Assembly: GCA_964019335.1 (NCBI GenBank)
Contig: OZ025669.1
Coordinates: 124,001-188,000 of the forward strand
Direction of reading: 5' to 3'
DNA length: 64,000 nt
Origin: Diplonema japonicum
Taxonomy: Eukaryota > Euglenozoa > Diplonemea > Diplonemida > Diplonemidae
The notes under the pieces are model-generated. The model had not been told where the DNA came from. It saw only the letters and a program-made list of their open reading frames with translations, and ran no database searches. Of the stretch, positions 20,801 through 31,031 are shown piece by piece. Each line of letters opens with the position of its first letter. Position 1 is the stretch's first letter. Both the position numbers and the translations under genes were made by a program.

Positions 20801-23800
20801 CTCGCCATCTGTAGCGCCGCTCACCCAGCGAGGGATCTCGACACGCCCTGCGTCTTCCAAGACTGTGATGGTGTCCTGACCGCCGACCACAAAGCTCGGG
20901 GCGTTGTTTCTCCTCTTGACAACAATAGTGAAGGGCACCCAATCGCCTAGATTAACACCGCCATGGAGCACACCTCCGTCGTCCTTCACTCGCGTGCGCA
21001 CGTTGGCAGTACCATAAACGCCCGACGCGACCTCAAACGTAAGGATGCCTGTTTCGTCTACTGCAGGTGGGTACACGAACAACTCTGCTCCTGAGACTAC
21101 CTCAGTCCCAAAAACATAGCTTTGCGTACCCTCATTAGGACCAGGGTCAACTCCAGTGACCCATTGCTCACTGAAGGCACCGCTGTCCTGCCACACCGTG
21201 ACGCTGCCATTGGGAGTAAAGGTGGGCTTATCGTTGACGGGCAATACTGTGACAGGGAAGGACTGCTGGAAGCAGCAGTTCACAGGGCTGCTGTCATCTA
21301 CGGTGCAGTGTGCCGTGGTCGTCCCGAACAGGTCCGGCAGTGGTGTGACGGACAGGTCACCTGTTGTGGTGTCGAGACTGATGCTTGCAATGAGGGCATC
21401 AGCTGTACACGTGGCCGTAAGTTGCGTGTAATCTTCGCCTTCCCCGGCTGAGAACACGGAAGCCCACTGCCGGAAGACCTGCTTGTTGCTGTCCTCGAGC
21501 ACACTTACGTCGCCACCTACAACGAATGATGGTGCATTGTTCTGTGTAGCCACCACCACAGGCATGTCCCTCGTGAAGGTGTCATCCCCACCAGCGTCAT
21601 CAATCAAGCTCAGAGTGAACGGAAGAATACCGTCCACCTTCGCACCCCGAAGCATCACAACCTGTAACGTACCACTTGCATCAACATAAGGCTGCTGTCT
21701 TGTGGGAAACAACTGCCTTGCATTCAGGGGTACATTTACTACAAATCTGAGCCCTTGCATCACCTCGTCAGCAGGTCCGGGTGATATATTTGTGGCAATA
21801 GGGAGGGATACCCTGCAGGTCCCGCTTGGGTCTTTGCACTCCGGGAGACCCAGTGGCATTGCCACAGTAAAGTCGTAGTAAGGAGGATCGTTCACGCTGT
21901 TCACGGTGACCTTGAAGGTGAGATCAACTGACGCACCGAGGCTGTCTGTAACTGTGCATGTCACGTCACTTACACCATTCGCATCAGGTGCTGAGGTGAA
22001 CTGCAGAGCGCCTGCCACACTGAGCTGTGGTACGGAGGCGAAGAGCGAAGCGGATGAGGCGACGCAGACGGGCGCCAAAAGGGTCTGTCCGCTTGTTGCC
22101 TCGCCGCCACCTGGGTTCATGACTGCCCACGCCGGCTTTGTGAACGGACCTGAGTCCTCATCGACAACGACGTCCGGCCCCGCTATGGCGACTGGTAGAT
22201 CGTTCTCAGGCAGAATTGTTATTACGAAGGTGACCTCAGTGGTGTCGCCGCCGCCGTTTAATGTGCCGCCGTTGTCCTTTACCACTACACGAACAGTGGT
22301 AGTGCCGTGTGCATCGACGGCGGGGGTGAAGGTTAGGCCCCCGTTGGCAGTGATTTGCGGCTGTCCGTCAGGACGGAACAAGCTGGCATCATCGGGGATA
22401 ACGCTCACCACTGCAACAGACTGGTCCTCATTCGCAGGGCCTGGAGACAGCGTGGCCCATGGCTCGGAGTGGTACCTCCCATTGCTGCAGGGTGACGGTT
22501 GGTTGCACTCTTCCACTACTACCACGTTGCTGGGTATGGTCACAACAGGAGGATCGTTAACAGCAAGTACAGTCAGCACAAATGTCTTTGGCGGCGAGCA
22601 TTCCTCCGGTGTGCCATTGTCACAAAGCGTCACATCCACGGAAGCAGTCCCGCTCTCGTCAGCAGCTGGCGTGAAGGTCAGCGTGCCTGTTGGAGATATG
22701 GCGGGCTGGACAAGGAAGAGGCCTGGTTTTGTGCTAGTGAGGGTAAATGTAGGTGTTTGCATCCCTGCAGCAGGCGCTCTTTCATTGAAGTCCGCACACA
22801 GAGGTCCTGCTGCATCCCCAAGGCAGATGTCTGTCGCAAAGGACGTCGCAGTGTGAGGTCCAGAGTCTTCCTTTACAACCACGGCAGGGGGGATGCTGAA
22901 CGTTGGTACATCGTTCACGGGAGCAATGGTGAGGGCTACTGCGACTGCAGTTGATGTGTCGACACCGCCGTTTGCGGTGCCGCCGGAGTCGCGCAGCACG
23001 ACTGTCAACGGGATAGGCCCCCGCCCCTGTGTGTTGTAGTGCGGTGCCAGACCGAAACACAGCCTTCCGTTGTCGTCGACTGTCGGCAGTGACGTGAAGT
23101 AAACCTCGTCGGCGGGCGGCACGCTCACTATGAAGTCATAAGTGTCGAGCTCGTTGCCAGGGCCTACTCTGATGTCCGTCGCCCAGTTATCCTCGCACCA
23201 CTGTCCGTTGTGGCACGTCGCAAGGTTGTCACCTGTGGTGCGGCAAGGGTCCTCGTCAACCCGGATGTTCGTTCTAGTTGTGGAAAAACTCGGCTGGTCG
23301 TTCACACACTGCACGACAATCTCAAAGGTGACAGGTGGCGACTTGTCACAGCCATCGTCGTTCTCGCCGCCGTCGTCGTGTAGCGTGCACGTCACAGTCG
23401 AAGAGCCGCATTGGTCTGGTGCTAAGGTGTACATCAAACGGCGCGACTGGCAGTAATCCTGCCTGCACGTGCGCACGCAGGTGTCGTTTGTGAGCTTGGC
23501 CACGCCATCGACCCTAGGCAAGTACCCCGCCTCAAAGAGCAGCGTGTTATCAGCCACGCAGTCAAACCACGTATTCTGGTAGGGCCACTCAAACCACCCC
23601 CCGGCACCGATCCCTGTCGCCCAGTTGTTGTGGCACACGCCATACTGCCGCCTGTCCCCCGCGTCCCCTTTGGGCGGGGATGGCTGCCTCGACGACATGC
23701 AGGCTGTGCCCGTCGAGTCCTCTGCCACAGTAACATCCCCGACAGAGTCCCACACAGGGCAGTCGTTGACTGGCAGGATGGTCAGCTTGCAGACCTTGCA

Positions 23801-24676
23801 CGTGCGCTCAGGGGGGTTCACGTTGCAGGCAGCGGGGATCCCGTTGATGTCGACAGCATTGTTGCAACCGCCCGCACACGGCATGGGGGTGCCGCACATC
23901 CCGTTGCACACGGGGAACGAGATGCCGTCGTCGGAGAGCGCCACCGCGTAGTACAGCGTACCCCACCTGTCGGGGGCTGTCGTGAACTGGATGGTGCCGG
24001 TGCCGCCGTTGCCGGGGTTGCCGCCGTAAGCGCAGACAGGCGGCCCGTCCAAGGGGGGGTTGCAGCGGTCGTTCTGGCGGAAAAAAGCGGTGGGCCCTTG
24101 ATCCCAGAAATCGGAAGAGGACCAGGTAGGGCAGTTGCAAGCACTGCGGATGCATGGGTCGGTGTAGTCGTGAGGTTCGTGCTCTGTCGGGCAAGGGTTG
24201 TTCTCACCGGGGTGGCATCGGTGGTCGTAGTGGGGATGCTCAACACCGACAAGGCCGAACCCCCAGGAGAGGGCCTGCGTGGCGTAGCCGAGGTCGTCAG
24301 CGTTGCAGTCGGACACCTCGCATGCCCAGCGCTGGCCGTGGGGGGCTAGGTCACCGCTGTCTTCAGTTACCGTGACATGGCACTCGTTAGGCTGGCACCC
24401 TCCACTGCCCCAGCCCCTGCAGTAGTCAGGTGGGTTTGGGTTTAAACACTCATCTGGGAACAACTGGCTGTTCTTCTCACCATCAGACGGCCCGCCACTG
24501 CCCCACCCCCCTGGAGGGCCGTCCTTGCGGCAGCTCTCTTCGTTGTTCGGGGTCCACACTGGAGGGTGGTTCCCGACTATCTCGATGCCCCCTATCACTT
24601 GCGAGTGGGTGAGGACACTACCCTTTCGATTGCTGCCAGAGCCTAGGGCATACACTAGCAATGCTAGCGAAAGCAT
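17861..24676 (-). CDS. Giant cadherin-like/tandem-95 repeat surface protein
   Basis: Type I membrane protein of 2271 residues. It opens with a short hydrophobic leader (MLSLALLVYALG), then about 350 residues rich in Cys, Gly and Pro. At least 14 repeats of roughly 110 residues follow, each starting with a phrase like VNDPPVF followed by a VxEDS turn, and later strands with PxADExGT and TxxxxDxGG. This is the tandem-95/cadherin-like (VCBS-related) repeat, a Ca-binding Ig-like fold common in bacterial adhesins and in some protist surface proteins. Near the C terminus one helix (PPWLIITLVLAGLLLLAALL) is followed by a short cytosolic tail with PEPEPEL. A role in cell contact or prey capture is inference. 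No intron is needed in 6.8 kb. The ATG faces the long 6.35-kb desert, so this gene may begin a transcription block. Confidence 0.88.
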   Translation of the reverse strand: MLSLALLVYALGSGSNRKGSVLTHSQVIGGIEIVGNHPPVWTPNNEESCRKDGPPGGWGSGGPSDGEKNSQLFPDECLNPNPPDYCRGWGSGGCQPNECHVTVTEDSGDLAPHGQRWACEVSDCNADDLGYATQALSWGFGLVGVEHPHYDHRCHPGENNPCPTEHEPHDYTDPCIRSACNCPTWSSSDFWDQGPTAFFRQNDRCNPPLDGPPVCAYGGNPGNGGTGTIQFTTAPDRWGTLYYAVALSDDGISFPVCNGMCGTPMPCAGGCNNAVDINGIPAACNVNPPERTCKVCKLTILPVNDCPVWDSVGDVTVAEDSTGTACMSSRQPSPPKGDAGDRRQYGVCHNNWATGIGAGGWFEWPYQNTWFDCVADNTLLFEAGYLPRVDGVAKLTNDTCVRTCRQDYCQSRRLMYTLAPDQCGSSTVTCTLHDDGGENDDGCDKSPPVTFEIVVQCVNDQPSFSTTRTNIRVDEDPCRTTGDNLATCHNGQWCEDNWATDIRVGPGNELDTYDFIVSVPPADEVYFTSLPTVDDNGRLCFGLAPHYNTQGRGPIPLTVVLRDSGGTANGGVDTSTAVAVALTIAPVNDVPTFSIPPAVVVKEDSGPHTATSFATDICLGDAAGPLCADFNERAPAAGMQTPTFTLTSTKPGLFLVQPAISPTGTLTFTPAADESGTASVDVTLCDNGTPEECSPPKTFVLTVLAVNDPPVVTIPSNVVVVEECNQPSPCSNGRYHSEPWATLSPGPANEDQSVAVVSVIPDDASLFRPDGQPQITANGGLTFTPAVDAHGTTTVRVVVKDNGGTLNGGGDTTEVTFVITILPENDLPVAIAGPDVVVDEDSGPFTKPAWAVMNPGGGEATSGQTLLAPVCVASSASLFASVPQLSVAGALQFTSAPDANGVSDVTCTVTDSLGASVDLTFKVTVNSVNDPPYYDFTVAMPLGLPECKDPSGTCRVSLPIATNISPGPADEVMQGLRFVVNVPLNARQLFPTRQQPYVDASGTLQVVMLRGAKVDGILPFTLSLIDDAGGDDTFTRDMPVVVATQNNAPSFVVGGDVSVLEDSNKQVFRQWASVFSAGEGEDYTQLTATCTADALIASISLDTTTGDLSVTPLPDLFGTTTAHCTVDDSSPVNCCFQQSFPVTVLPVNDKPTFTPNGSVTVWQDSGAFSEQWVTGVDPGPNEGTQSYVFGTEVVSGAELFVYPPAVDETGILTFEVASGVYGTANVRTRVKDDGGVLHGGVNLGDWVPFTIVVKRRNNAPSFVVGGQDTITVLEDAGRVEIPRWVSGATDGEPDVTQQLSYVITLRSGNPSILEGTPVVQDFSTGDLVFTVAPEKSGRLQYDVYLMDSGDGSLPNVNRSPAVVLTIDVLSVNDAPVFSTQGDVYTYEDEGIVVFPLWARGISPGPQEEAGQALMWEPATVTNSELFDALPSVTLKDGNLSFALAPNKHGVSQVSLCLTDDGGVAHNGIDRTCTVFRITVVAVNDALALLKGSNMTVLQTAGEVLVQGWVSVSLRPTDESTKTITSVQLTVEPPVPGLFTEQPTVNVGNGDLMFAVSRARHGVANVKVNAEDSAGGSYEEWFTITVLPAFIQPSFSPGDKITRVQDSPPYSMGWATNIDSGLPPGDTSTELSFSVVWTAGSNALFSAQPSITKEGVLQFKQAPGAHGEAWFDVSLRRPSDTSFLGTSNVSKLMISFQPVFSPPAFTFNSGVIRQQDTAGVVRLPGQVMVTMLSGEGRGYTCEGGTGLLRSFAIESDGTVVIETIAEKVGNATVGCVLNSTEGVSSVQEVVVEVYKVQTATIEGEGDVVVVEDTGDVTLQGWLRLPTTEVPSLTVTNMQLYEVQPTITKEGHLHFRPVSDAFGTSQLTVTLPGVKPYTFTVEVLSVNDPPSFKASSEVRVVSDIEVQWASDITSGGGGREADQEMQFVVEGLAGQVSVLKVPPVINKDGVLKVVVGDSPRSVTETYTVVLVDNGGRANGGADTSLPFKLQLAIDPPVGLPSFVGVAEVTVPSRTFAVLVASNISALQPSEFSVAPMTPFQSPPILSVTDGILRATLLNTWSAGTVVNLTIRIKDPRGEGSSAVTKLVVGYTVTVYEVLLPDGVSVAQLEEALKEDLGAEWGGMEVVKNEAVAGSTWRRVHITLNGGDQTMLEAFQDPMSRVRGLGVADVHVVSSPLPAPTRVPDGPLPVTFVPITLPPSPSDSSLPPWLIITLVLAGLLLLAALLLAAYKAFTPPPDQRPAELHSPEPEPELNESGTPPSNPLHSVFTPPAAH

Positions 24677-25436
24677 TGGGCTCTCCTCCTATGTGTGGGT
24701 GCGGTTTCTTTTTTTTCTTTTTAATGGAACGAAAAGCAAAAGGACTTTCGTGTAAGGGAGGTAGCAGAGAGGGGGAGATGAAAGGAAAAAAAAAAGGAAA
24801 AGAGAAAGAAAAAAAGAGAATGGAAGGGTGATAGTATAAAAAAAAAAAAAAAAAAAAGACGTGTAAGGCGTCTACAACTGGAGGAAGGGAAATCAGGGAT
24901 TTTCGTATTTGAGTTTTTTTTTTTTTTTTTTTTTTTTCTTACAAAAAAAGTATCTTTGAAAAAGAGAAGAGAAAAAAAAAAAGATACATTTTAAATATCC
25001 CCCCGTATGGTTCAGAAGTAGAGTAGAGGAGAGAAAAAGAAATAGAAATAATAATTAAAAAAAAAAAAGTTATTGGGGAGAGAACAGGGAATAAAAAACA
25101 AGGGGAACACGGGCAGGCACTCAAAGATCACTCAAAAAAAAAGGGGGGGCGAGGCGATAAAACACATAACAAATACCATCGTGTGTACTGACTGGGGAAA
25201 AAAAAATAAAAATAAAATTTCGCTTCATTGAACTTGCTAAGGCAGACTTAATCTTTTTTTTTTTTCTTCTTTCCCCCCCCTCATTCAGTTCCCTTTTGAA
25301 AAAAAGGGGACAACTGTGTTTCGTAAAGAGAAAAAAAAAAAAAAGAGAGAGAGAGACTAGTTGGCAGTTGGGCTACCTAACTTCTTTAAGGAACTACCAG
25401 ATTTTTGCACAGAAAACAAACGGGCAGACCACCAAG

Positions 25437-25470
<34 letters not shown>

Positions 25471-26342
25471 AAGGCTTGCGTACTGAGCGACTCCTGCAAA
25501 CGTAGCAAGGCAAGTCATCAAAAAAAAGGGGGGGAACACCTTTACAGGTACCTGAGGGGCTTGCAGATGCAGTATATACACACATAAAAAGAAAAAGCAA
25601 CTAATGTCAGAGATACCAAAAGGGAGAGAAAAAAAATATATATATATGTAGACCAACAAAAATATTTTGATTGTTTTTTTTAACGTCAAGGTTGCCAAGT
25701 TGACTGCGCTCAGCACGAATCATCAAACAACAAAAAAAAAAGGGGGGAGTAAATAAAATAAAATAAAATAAAAAAAAGTCAGTACTTAGCATTTGTTTGT
25801 GCACACAAAGGGGGGGGAAAAAAATAGGAAGTGGGGGGAGGAAAAGCGGACGTGGCTTACAACAAAGAAACATCCCGATAACGGGAGGGGAGTAGAAGAA
25901 GCTAATCACACACATGGGGGTGGCTTGAGCCCACATTATAAAAAGAAATTAAAAAAAAAAAAACCGCAAAACACACGATACGTATTTTCTTTTTTTTTGG
26001 GGGGGTTCTTTGTATTTGTAAAAAAAAAAAAAAAATCCCTTTTTTTTTTTCCTTTCACCGTTTTACGGAAAAGGGTGCGCTAGGTTACACGGACGTACAA
26101 GGGCCACCCCCCCCCAAAAAAAAGGGAGGGGGGAGGGAGGGAAAAAAAAAAAAAAAAAAAAAAAAAAATAAAAAAAAAAACGCCAAGTCATGAAAATGCA
26201 ACAATGAATTTCTTTTCTGAGCCTTTTTTTTTCCCGAAGAAAAATCCTTTTTTTTTTTGTTGAAAAAAAAAAAAAAAAAAAAAAAACCAGAGACCCTCCT
26301 TTCCCCCCTCAACTTAAACAATAAAAAAATACCAGTTTGTAA

Positions 26343-26470
26343 TTAGGGGACACATCAGTGCAAGCTGATGACTTGCGCCTACTAGCCATTCCTCATTCAA
26401 GGAGAATAATCAGCATCACCTCCAAAGACGGTGTTTGTTGGAAGGCGAATTACTGAGAAAGATTTACCTT
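26343..26470 (+). ncRNA. Weak two-hairpin snoRNA-like candidate
   Basis: A hairpin GTGCAAG-CTGATGA-CTTGCGC is followed by a hinge containing AGAATA (fits ANANNA) and a second short stem TCCAA...TTGGA. The order hairpin-hinge-hairpin resembles H/ACA snoRNA, but the 3' ACA or AGA box is not convincing. TGATGA followed about 90 nt later by CTGA could also be read as boxes C and D, without a terminal stem. Treat as a candidate only. Confidence 0.15.
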
Positions 26471-28224
26471 TTAAATTACCGGTGATATTAATTCTTTTTC
26501 TTCTTCTTCTTTTCTTTTTTTCGAGTTAAAAAAAAAAAAAAAAAAACTCATTTTTTTTTTATAGCAAAAGCACCTTCCGCCGATTCCTTATCAGAGCATC
26601 TCCCCCCTTTTTTTTTCTCTTTTTTTCTTTTTTCTGTTCCCCTCCCCCGCTCCTTTTCAAACAATTTCGTACCGATTTTCTCCGACAAATCAGGTGATTA
26701 TAATACTGTCTGGTGCGAACAGCATAAAGGGGAATGTTGTTGTGTAGTTGGGGAAAAAATTAGGGTGTACAGGGAAATTAAAAAAAAAAAAAAAAAACTG
26801 CTTCAAACACTCGGATTTTTCTTTTTTTGGCTTGGAAGGGTAATGGGGGTGAAAGGGAAAAGATAGCAAAAAGGTGGAGGTTTAAAAAAAAAAAATTAAA
26901 AAAGGGGGCCTTTTGGTCATTTTCTGTTTTTTTTTATTGTTTTTTTTTTTTAGATATTCATTTACCATTCCAAGAGGGGAAAATAATAGGTAAGTGATGG
27001 GAAAGGAAGTGGGGGAGCAAAGAAAAAAAAGAGGAAAATGGGGGTGGGGGGGGGAAATTATGAAAAAAAAACCTGGATTTGAACAAATTTCATGAGTTTT
27101 TTTTTTCCCTTCTTTTTTTGACATAAAAACTCCCTTTAACTATTAGGTTTCTTCGTGCAACGTTCAGCTGGAACTGATACGTTTCACCCCTCCGTTTTTT
27201 TTTCTTTAAAGTTCTTTTAAAGATTTTACCCCCCCCCCAACCCTTCTTTCTCGCCCGAGTAACTACTTTTGTTTTATTTACAAACAAAATCGGAAGAGAA
27301 GAGATAGAGGGGGGAAAAAAAGGGGGGGGGGGAGGGTGAGTACTGTAGAAATAAGTTAGTTTCTTCTTCTTCTTTTTCCCCCCCCCCCTTCTTGAAACTT
27401 GTAATATAACTGCTATAACTTTTGTATTTCTTTTTTCTTAAAAAAAAATAAAGAAAGAATCGTCTGACCATCGAGCTTTGGAGAAAAAAGAGAGAGGGAC
27501 ACAGTAGTGGAAAAATATTGATTGTGGAGAATAAGGATTCACCAAACAAAAAGATTAAGTGTCGAATTAAACTACACAAGAATCTTCATTGTTGATATCT
27601 ACGGCAGAAGATGGAGGACCTTTTTGTTTCTTTTTTAAAAAAACTAGTGTCCTGATTCCTTCTTCCCCCCCCCCCCCCCCCCCCTCTTTCCTCTCCCCTT
27701 TGCCATTCTTTTTACCTGGGTTTTTTTTTCAGGAAAAAAAAAAAAAAACACCAGTGTATTCACACCATTGGATGCAATTCTTTCTTCTTTTTTTTTGTAT
27801 ACTTTTCTTTTTTTTTTATGGTTTCTCTCTCTTTGGGTTCTCCCTCCTTTTTTTTTTTTTTTCCCTCTCCAGGTCTACAGGTTTACCCCTTCTTTTTTTT
27901 TTATTTGCCAGAGGGAGAGAAAGAGAATAAAAAGAAAACTTCTTTTTTTTTGGTTGGATGTGTACGGTGTCCCAGAAAGGTTTCTCTACTTTCTTTCCCA
28001 TGGTCATGCTCGTATTCGTATTCTTTTATTGTTTTTTTTTTTTTTTTTTTTTTCTTTTTATGCAGCCTTCTTTTTTATTCTTTTTTTTATATTCTTTTGC
28101 GATCAGAAGAGGGGAAAAGATAAATAATGAAAGGATGTAAAAAGAGAGATCAAAGTAACAATGTGTTAATAATTCGCAAGAATAAAAAAAAAAAAAGAAA
28201 AAAAAAAAAAAAAAAAAAAAAAAA

Positions 28225-28350
28225 CCTCGATAAAACTTCAGTGTGCAGTGGGCTGCTCACAGCTTTAGAAGAATTTCACACCAGGTCACCTTTCTGGGAT
28301 TGCTGTCCGGTGCCTGCGGTGGCGTGCTAGGTAGAGGGCTTGGCTCGAGG
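28225..28350 (-). ncRNA. Candidate structured RNA closed by terminal stem
   Basis: The 126-nt island is bounded by CCTCGA (28225-28230) and its exact complement TCGAGG (28345-28350). Inside, CACCAGG pairs with CCTGCGGTG across a two-base bulge, and GTGCAG pairs with CTGCTCAC with a bulge. On the minus strand the terminal stem is followed at once by about 20 T, the arrangement expected for an RNA polymerase III transcript. No clear A and B boxes or known family signature (SRP, RNase P, U-snRNA) was found. Confidence 0.35.
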
Positions 28351-29176
28351 AGAAACAAAAAAAAAATCATGAGGGGGAGGAAGGATGTTAAAAAAAAAAA
28401 AAAATGCAACCAAGAATTCCACCCCAGCACCAACAAATGTACAAATGTTGCTGCTGGTAGTGCGACCTCAGGCTGAACGTTAGGGGAGGAGGCAAAAAAA
28501 AAAAAGGGAGGGAAATAAAAAACTTCTTTTTTTGTTTATCCCGAAAACCTTTCTTTTTTTTTCACCCCCCCTCTTCTCTGTGCAGAGAGAGGGGGTGTGC
28601 TATTTAATAAAAAAAAGAGAGAGAGAGAACTAAAATAAAAAAATATAAAAGATACCAGTCTCACATTATTTTCTGTTTTTTTTTTTTTTTTTTTTTTTTC
28701 GTGTGAGAAATAAAAATTTTGGTTGGAGGTATGAATACCTCCATTGTTCTTTTTTTTTTTGTTGTGGAAAAGGGGTGTGTTGTTTCATGGGGAATAAAAT
28801 AAAATAAAAATCAAATAAAAAGAAAAGAACTTTTTTTTTTTTTCTGAAAAGAAATCATGGAAGAAAAAAAAAAAATACCAAACAAGGATTACAGCCACAT
28901 AAGTGAAAAAAAATATAATAAAGGCGTGCGTGCGTGGAGGAACAACTAAGAAAAAAGCTCGAAGATGTGGGCAGTAAATGTTCTTAGACTGTCCACCCCT
29001 CCAAAAAAATTAAAGAAGAAAAAAAAAAAAAAAAAAAAACTGTCTGAGCAACACTCAGTAGGCAGTCTCCCGGTGCTATCGAGAGGGCGAACGATGGCTT
29101 AGGAAAAAAAAAAAAAAAAAAAAAATTTTCGTCGTTTTTTTTTTTTTTTTTTTTTTTTTTTTGAAATAGAAACGTT

Positions 29177-29212
<36 letters not shown>

Positions 29213-29414
29213 AGGGGGACTGACCGCTGTGTGTGCACGGGCCAAGGGTGGAAATCTGGAGAAGAGAGTACATAGCCCGTAACACATTGCAATCGTTCCC
29301 TTTTAGTTAGACAAGTCAAAGCATCATTCTTGCAAGAAAAAAAAATGGCCACAGAAGAGGGATAAGAGGGCCAAAGTGAAGACAAAACGGGGGAATCCGA
29401 AATATGACAAAAGT

Positions 29415-29417
<3 letters not shown>

Positions 29418-29472
<55 letters not shown>
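29418..29472. repeat. T55 homopolymer
   Basis: Fifty-five consecutive T on the plus strand (A55 on the transcribed sense), the longest homopolymer in the window. The length in the real genome may differ, since such tracts are prone to sequencing and replication error. Confidence 0.8.
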
Positions 29473-29476
<4 letters not shown>

Positions 29477-29488
29477 CCACCTCCTCTT

Positions 29489-29580
29489 GGTCTAGCCAGA
29501 CCGACTCCACCCAGCTAGGCTGAGTGGAGCCTTCGTGCCCTTGGAAGTGTGTTGAGACGTTCGTGCTTTCGTGTCGGCCT
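29489..29580. ncRNA. Candidate structured RNA next to T55 tract
   Basis: GC-rich segment with stacked secondary structure: perfect hairpin GGTCT-AGCC-AGACC (29489-29502); an 11-pair hairpin at 29505-29529 with one C-A mismatch on plus that is a G-U pair on minus; and an outer CCGAC (29501-29505) able to pair with GTCGG (29573-29577). The wobble favours the minus strand as the RNA. No known family recognised. Confidence 0.3.
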
Positions 29581-30746
29581 CTTTTAAGTGAGTCTTTCTT
29601 CTCGTTCTTCTTTTCTCCCCCACATCCCCGCTTTCTTTTTTTTTTTTTTTTTTTTGGTAATTATAAAACAAGCCTGCAAGAGAATGATGTCATGATACCT
29701 TGATCCTTTTTTTTTTTTTTCTCCCTTCTTTTTTTAAAATATTTTCTCAAACCCAGCACACCAAAAGGGTGGGAAAAAAAAAAAACAAAAAAAAAAAAGA
29801 GAAAAAAAAAAAGAGAAAATCGTTGAATTATATAGAACAAGGCCTATAAACAAAATACACCTTAATTTCTTTTTTTTTTTAAATTTCTTCGTTCTTTTTT
29901 TTTTTTGTGTGTGATTAAAATCATGAAGTCGTGGGGCGGCACAACACAAGGCTTAAAGTGAAAAAAAACCTTTTTTTTCCCAACCCCTTTCCCACCCATT
30001 CCCCCCTTTTTTTTGCTTCAGTTCTTTTTCCAATAAGAAGAAGAGAGAAACAAAAAAAAAAGGGGGGAAAGAGGTAGAAAATCTGTTTTTCTTTTTGACA
30101 ACAAACAAAAACAAAAATAACAGGTTTCTATCAACTTTAGTCAGAGACCCTTTGCTTGTTGTCTTCTTTTTTTTTTCACCTTTTTTTATTATCGGGGGAA
30201 AAAAAAAAAAATATGGGGAAAGAAAAAAAAAGGGGGGGAAGGAGGTCGGATCACAATAGGCAAGCTATCACGTCTATCCCAAAATGTGACCATCCCCCCC
30301 CTCCCCCTCCCCTTTCTTTTTTTATTTTTTGAAAATATTTTTTTTTTTCTTCTTCTTTTTTCTTCGTTAGTTGTTGTTGATGTTCATTTTGGTGGATTTC
30401 ACGAAATTAGAGAGAAAGAGGGAGTTAATATTTATTTCGTTCTAAGGGGGAAAAGCGTAAAAGCCGAAATGCAAAAAGAGGAACCCCTCTTTCAACTTTA
30501 TTTTATTTCAGATGACCTACTACATAGTGTGCCACAACAGTAGGAAAACACAAAACATGGTTATATAAGTAACAAGTAACGCTGGGGAATAAAAAGGCAA
30601 AAAAAAAAAAAAAAAAAAAAAAGGATAACGCTGGCAATAGGACTAAAAAAAAAAAAAAAAAAAAATCGTAGGAGAAGAAAAAAGAAGAACTTCTTTGAAA
30701 ACTCTTCCCTTTCCTCCCCTCCCCTGAGAATTTGCGCGTTTTCTCT

Positions 30747-30777
<31 letters not shown>

Positions 30778-30914
30778 AAACAAAAAATATTTCTTTTTTT
30801 TTCTTTCTTTCCTTCTCTTTTTATGTTTCTCTTTCTTCGTGTGAATTGTCTGGGAAGGGGGTGGGAGGGGGGGGGGGGGGGGGGGGTTCAACTTTTTTTT
30901 TAAAAAAAAGCTTG

Positions 30915-30949
<35 letters not shown>

Positions 30950-31031
30950 TCGTTCAGTATAAGAGGGGTGTGAGTGTGATGAAATAGAAAAAAAAAAAAA
31001 AGAAACATCTTTTTTTTTTTTTTTTTTTCCC

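Larger units (their letters stand above)
24677..31031. other. 6.35-kb homopolymer-rich gene desert
   Basis: No credible gene on either strand: open frames here encode runs of Lys, Phe or Gly from homopolymers. Poly(A), poly(T), poly(C) (about 27667-27683) and poly(G) (about 30867-30886) tracts of 10 to 55 nt are scattered throughout. Islands of normal composition at about 26335-26480, 26570-26760, 28225-28350 and 29475-29600 are the only places where RNA genes could sit. Genes on both sides are minus-strand, so it is not a strand-switch region. Confidence 0.75.

Noticed and set aside
21906-22856. Long plus-strand open frame of 316 codons
   Set aside because: It is antisense to the cadherin-like repeats, has repeat-driven composition and no recognisable domain. 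Other long plus-strand frames (for example 3687-4472, 31871-32638, 48557-49390) are shadows of minus-strand genes in the same way.
28285-28345. Partial resemblance to SRP RNA (CCAGGTCA, GGTGGCGTG)
   Set aside because: The GNAR tetraloop and helix 8 core are absent, and the length is too short for a eukaryotic SRP RNA.
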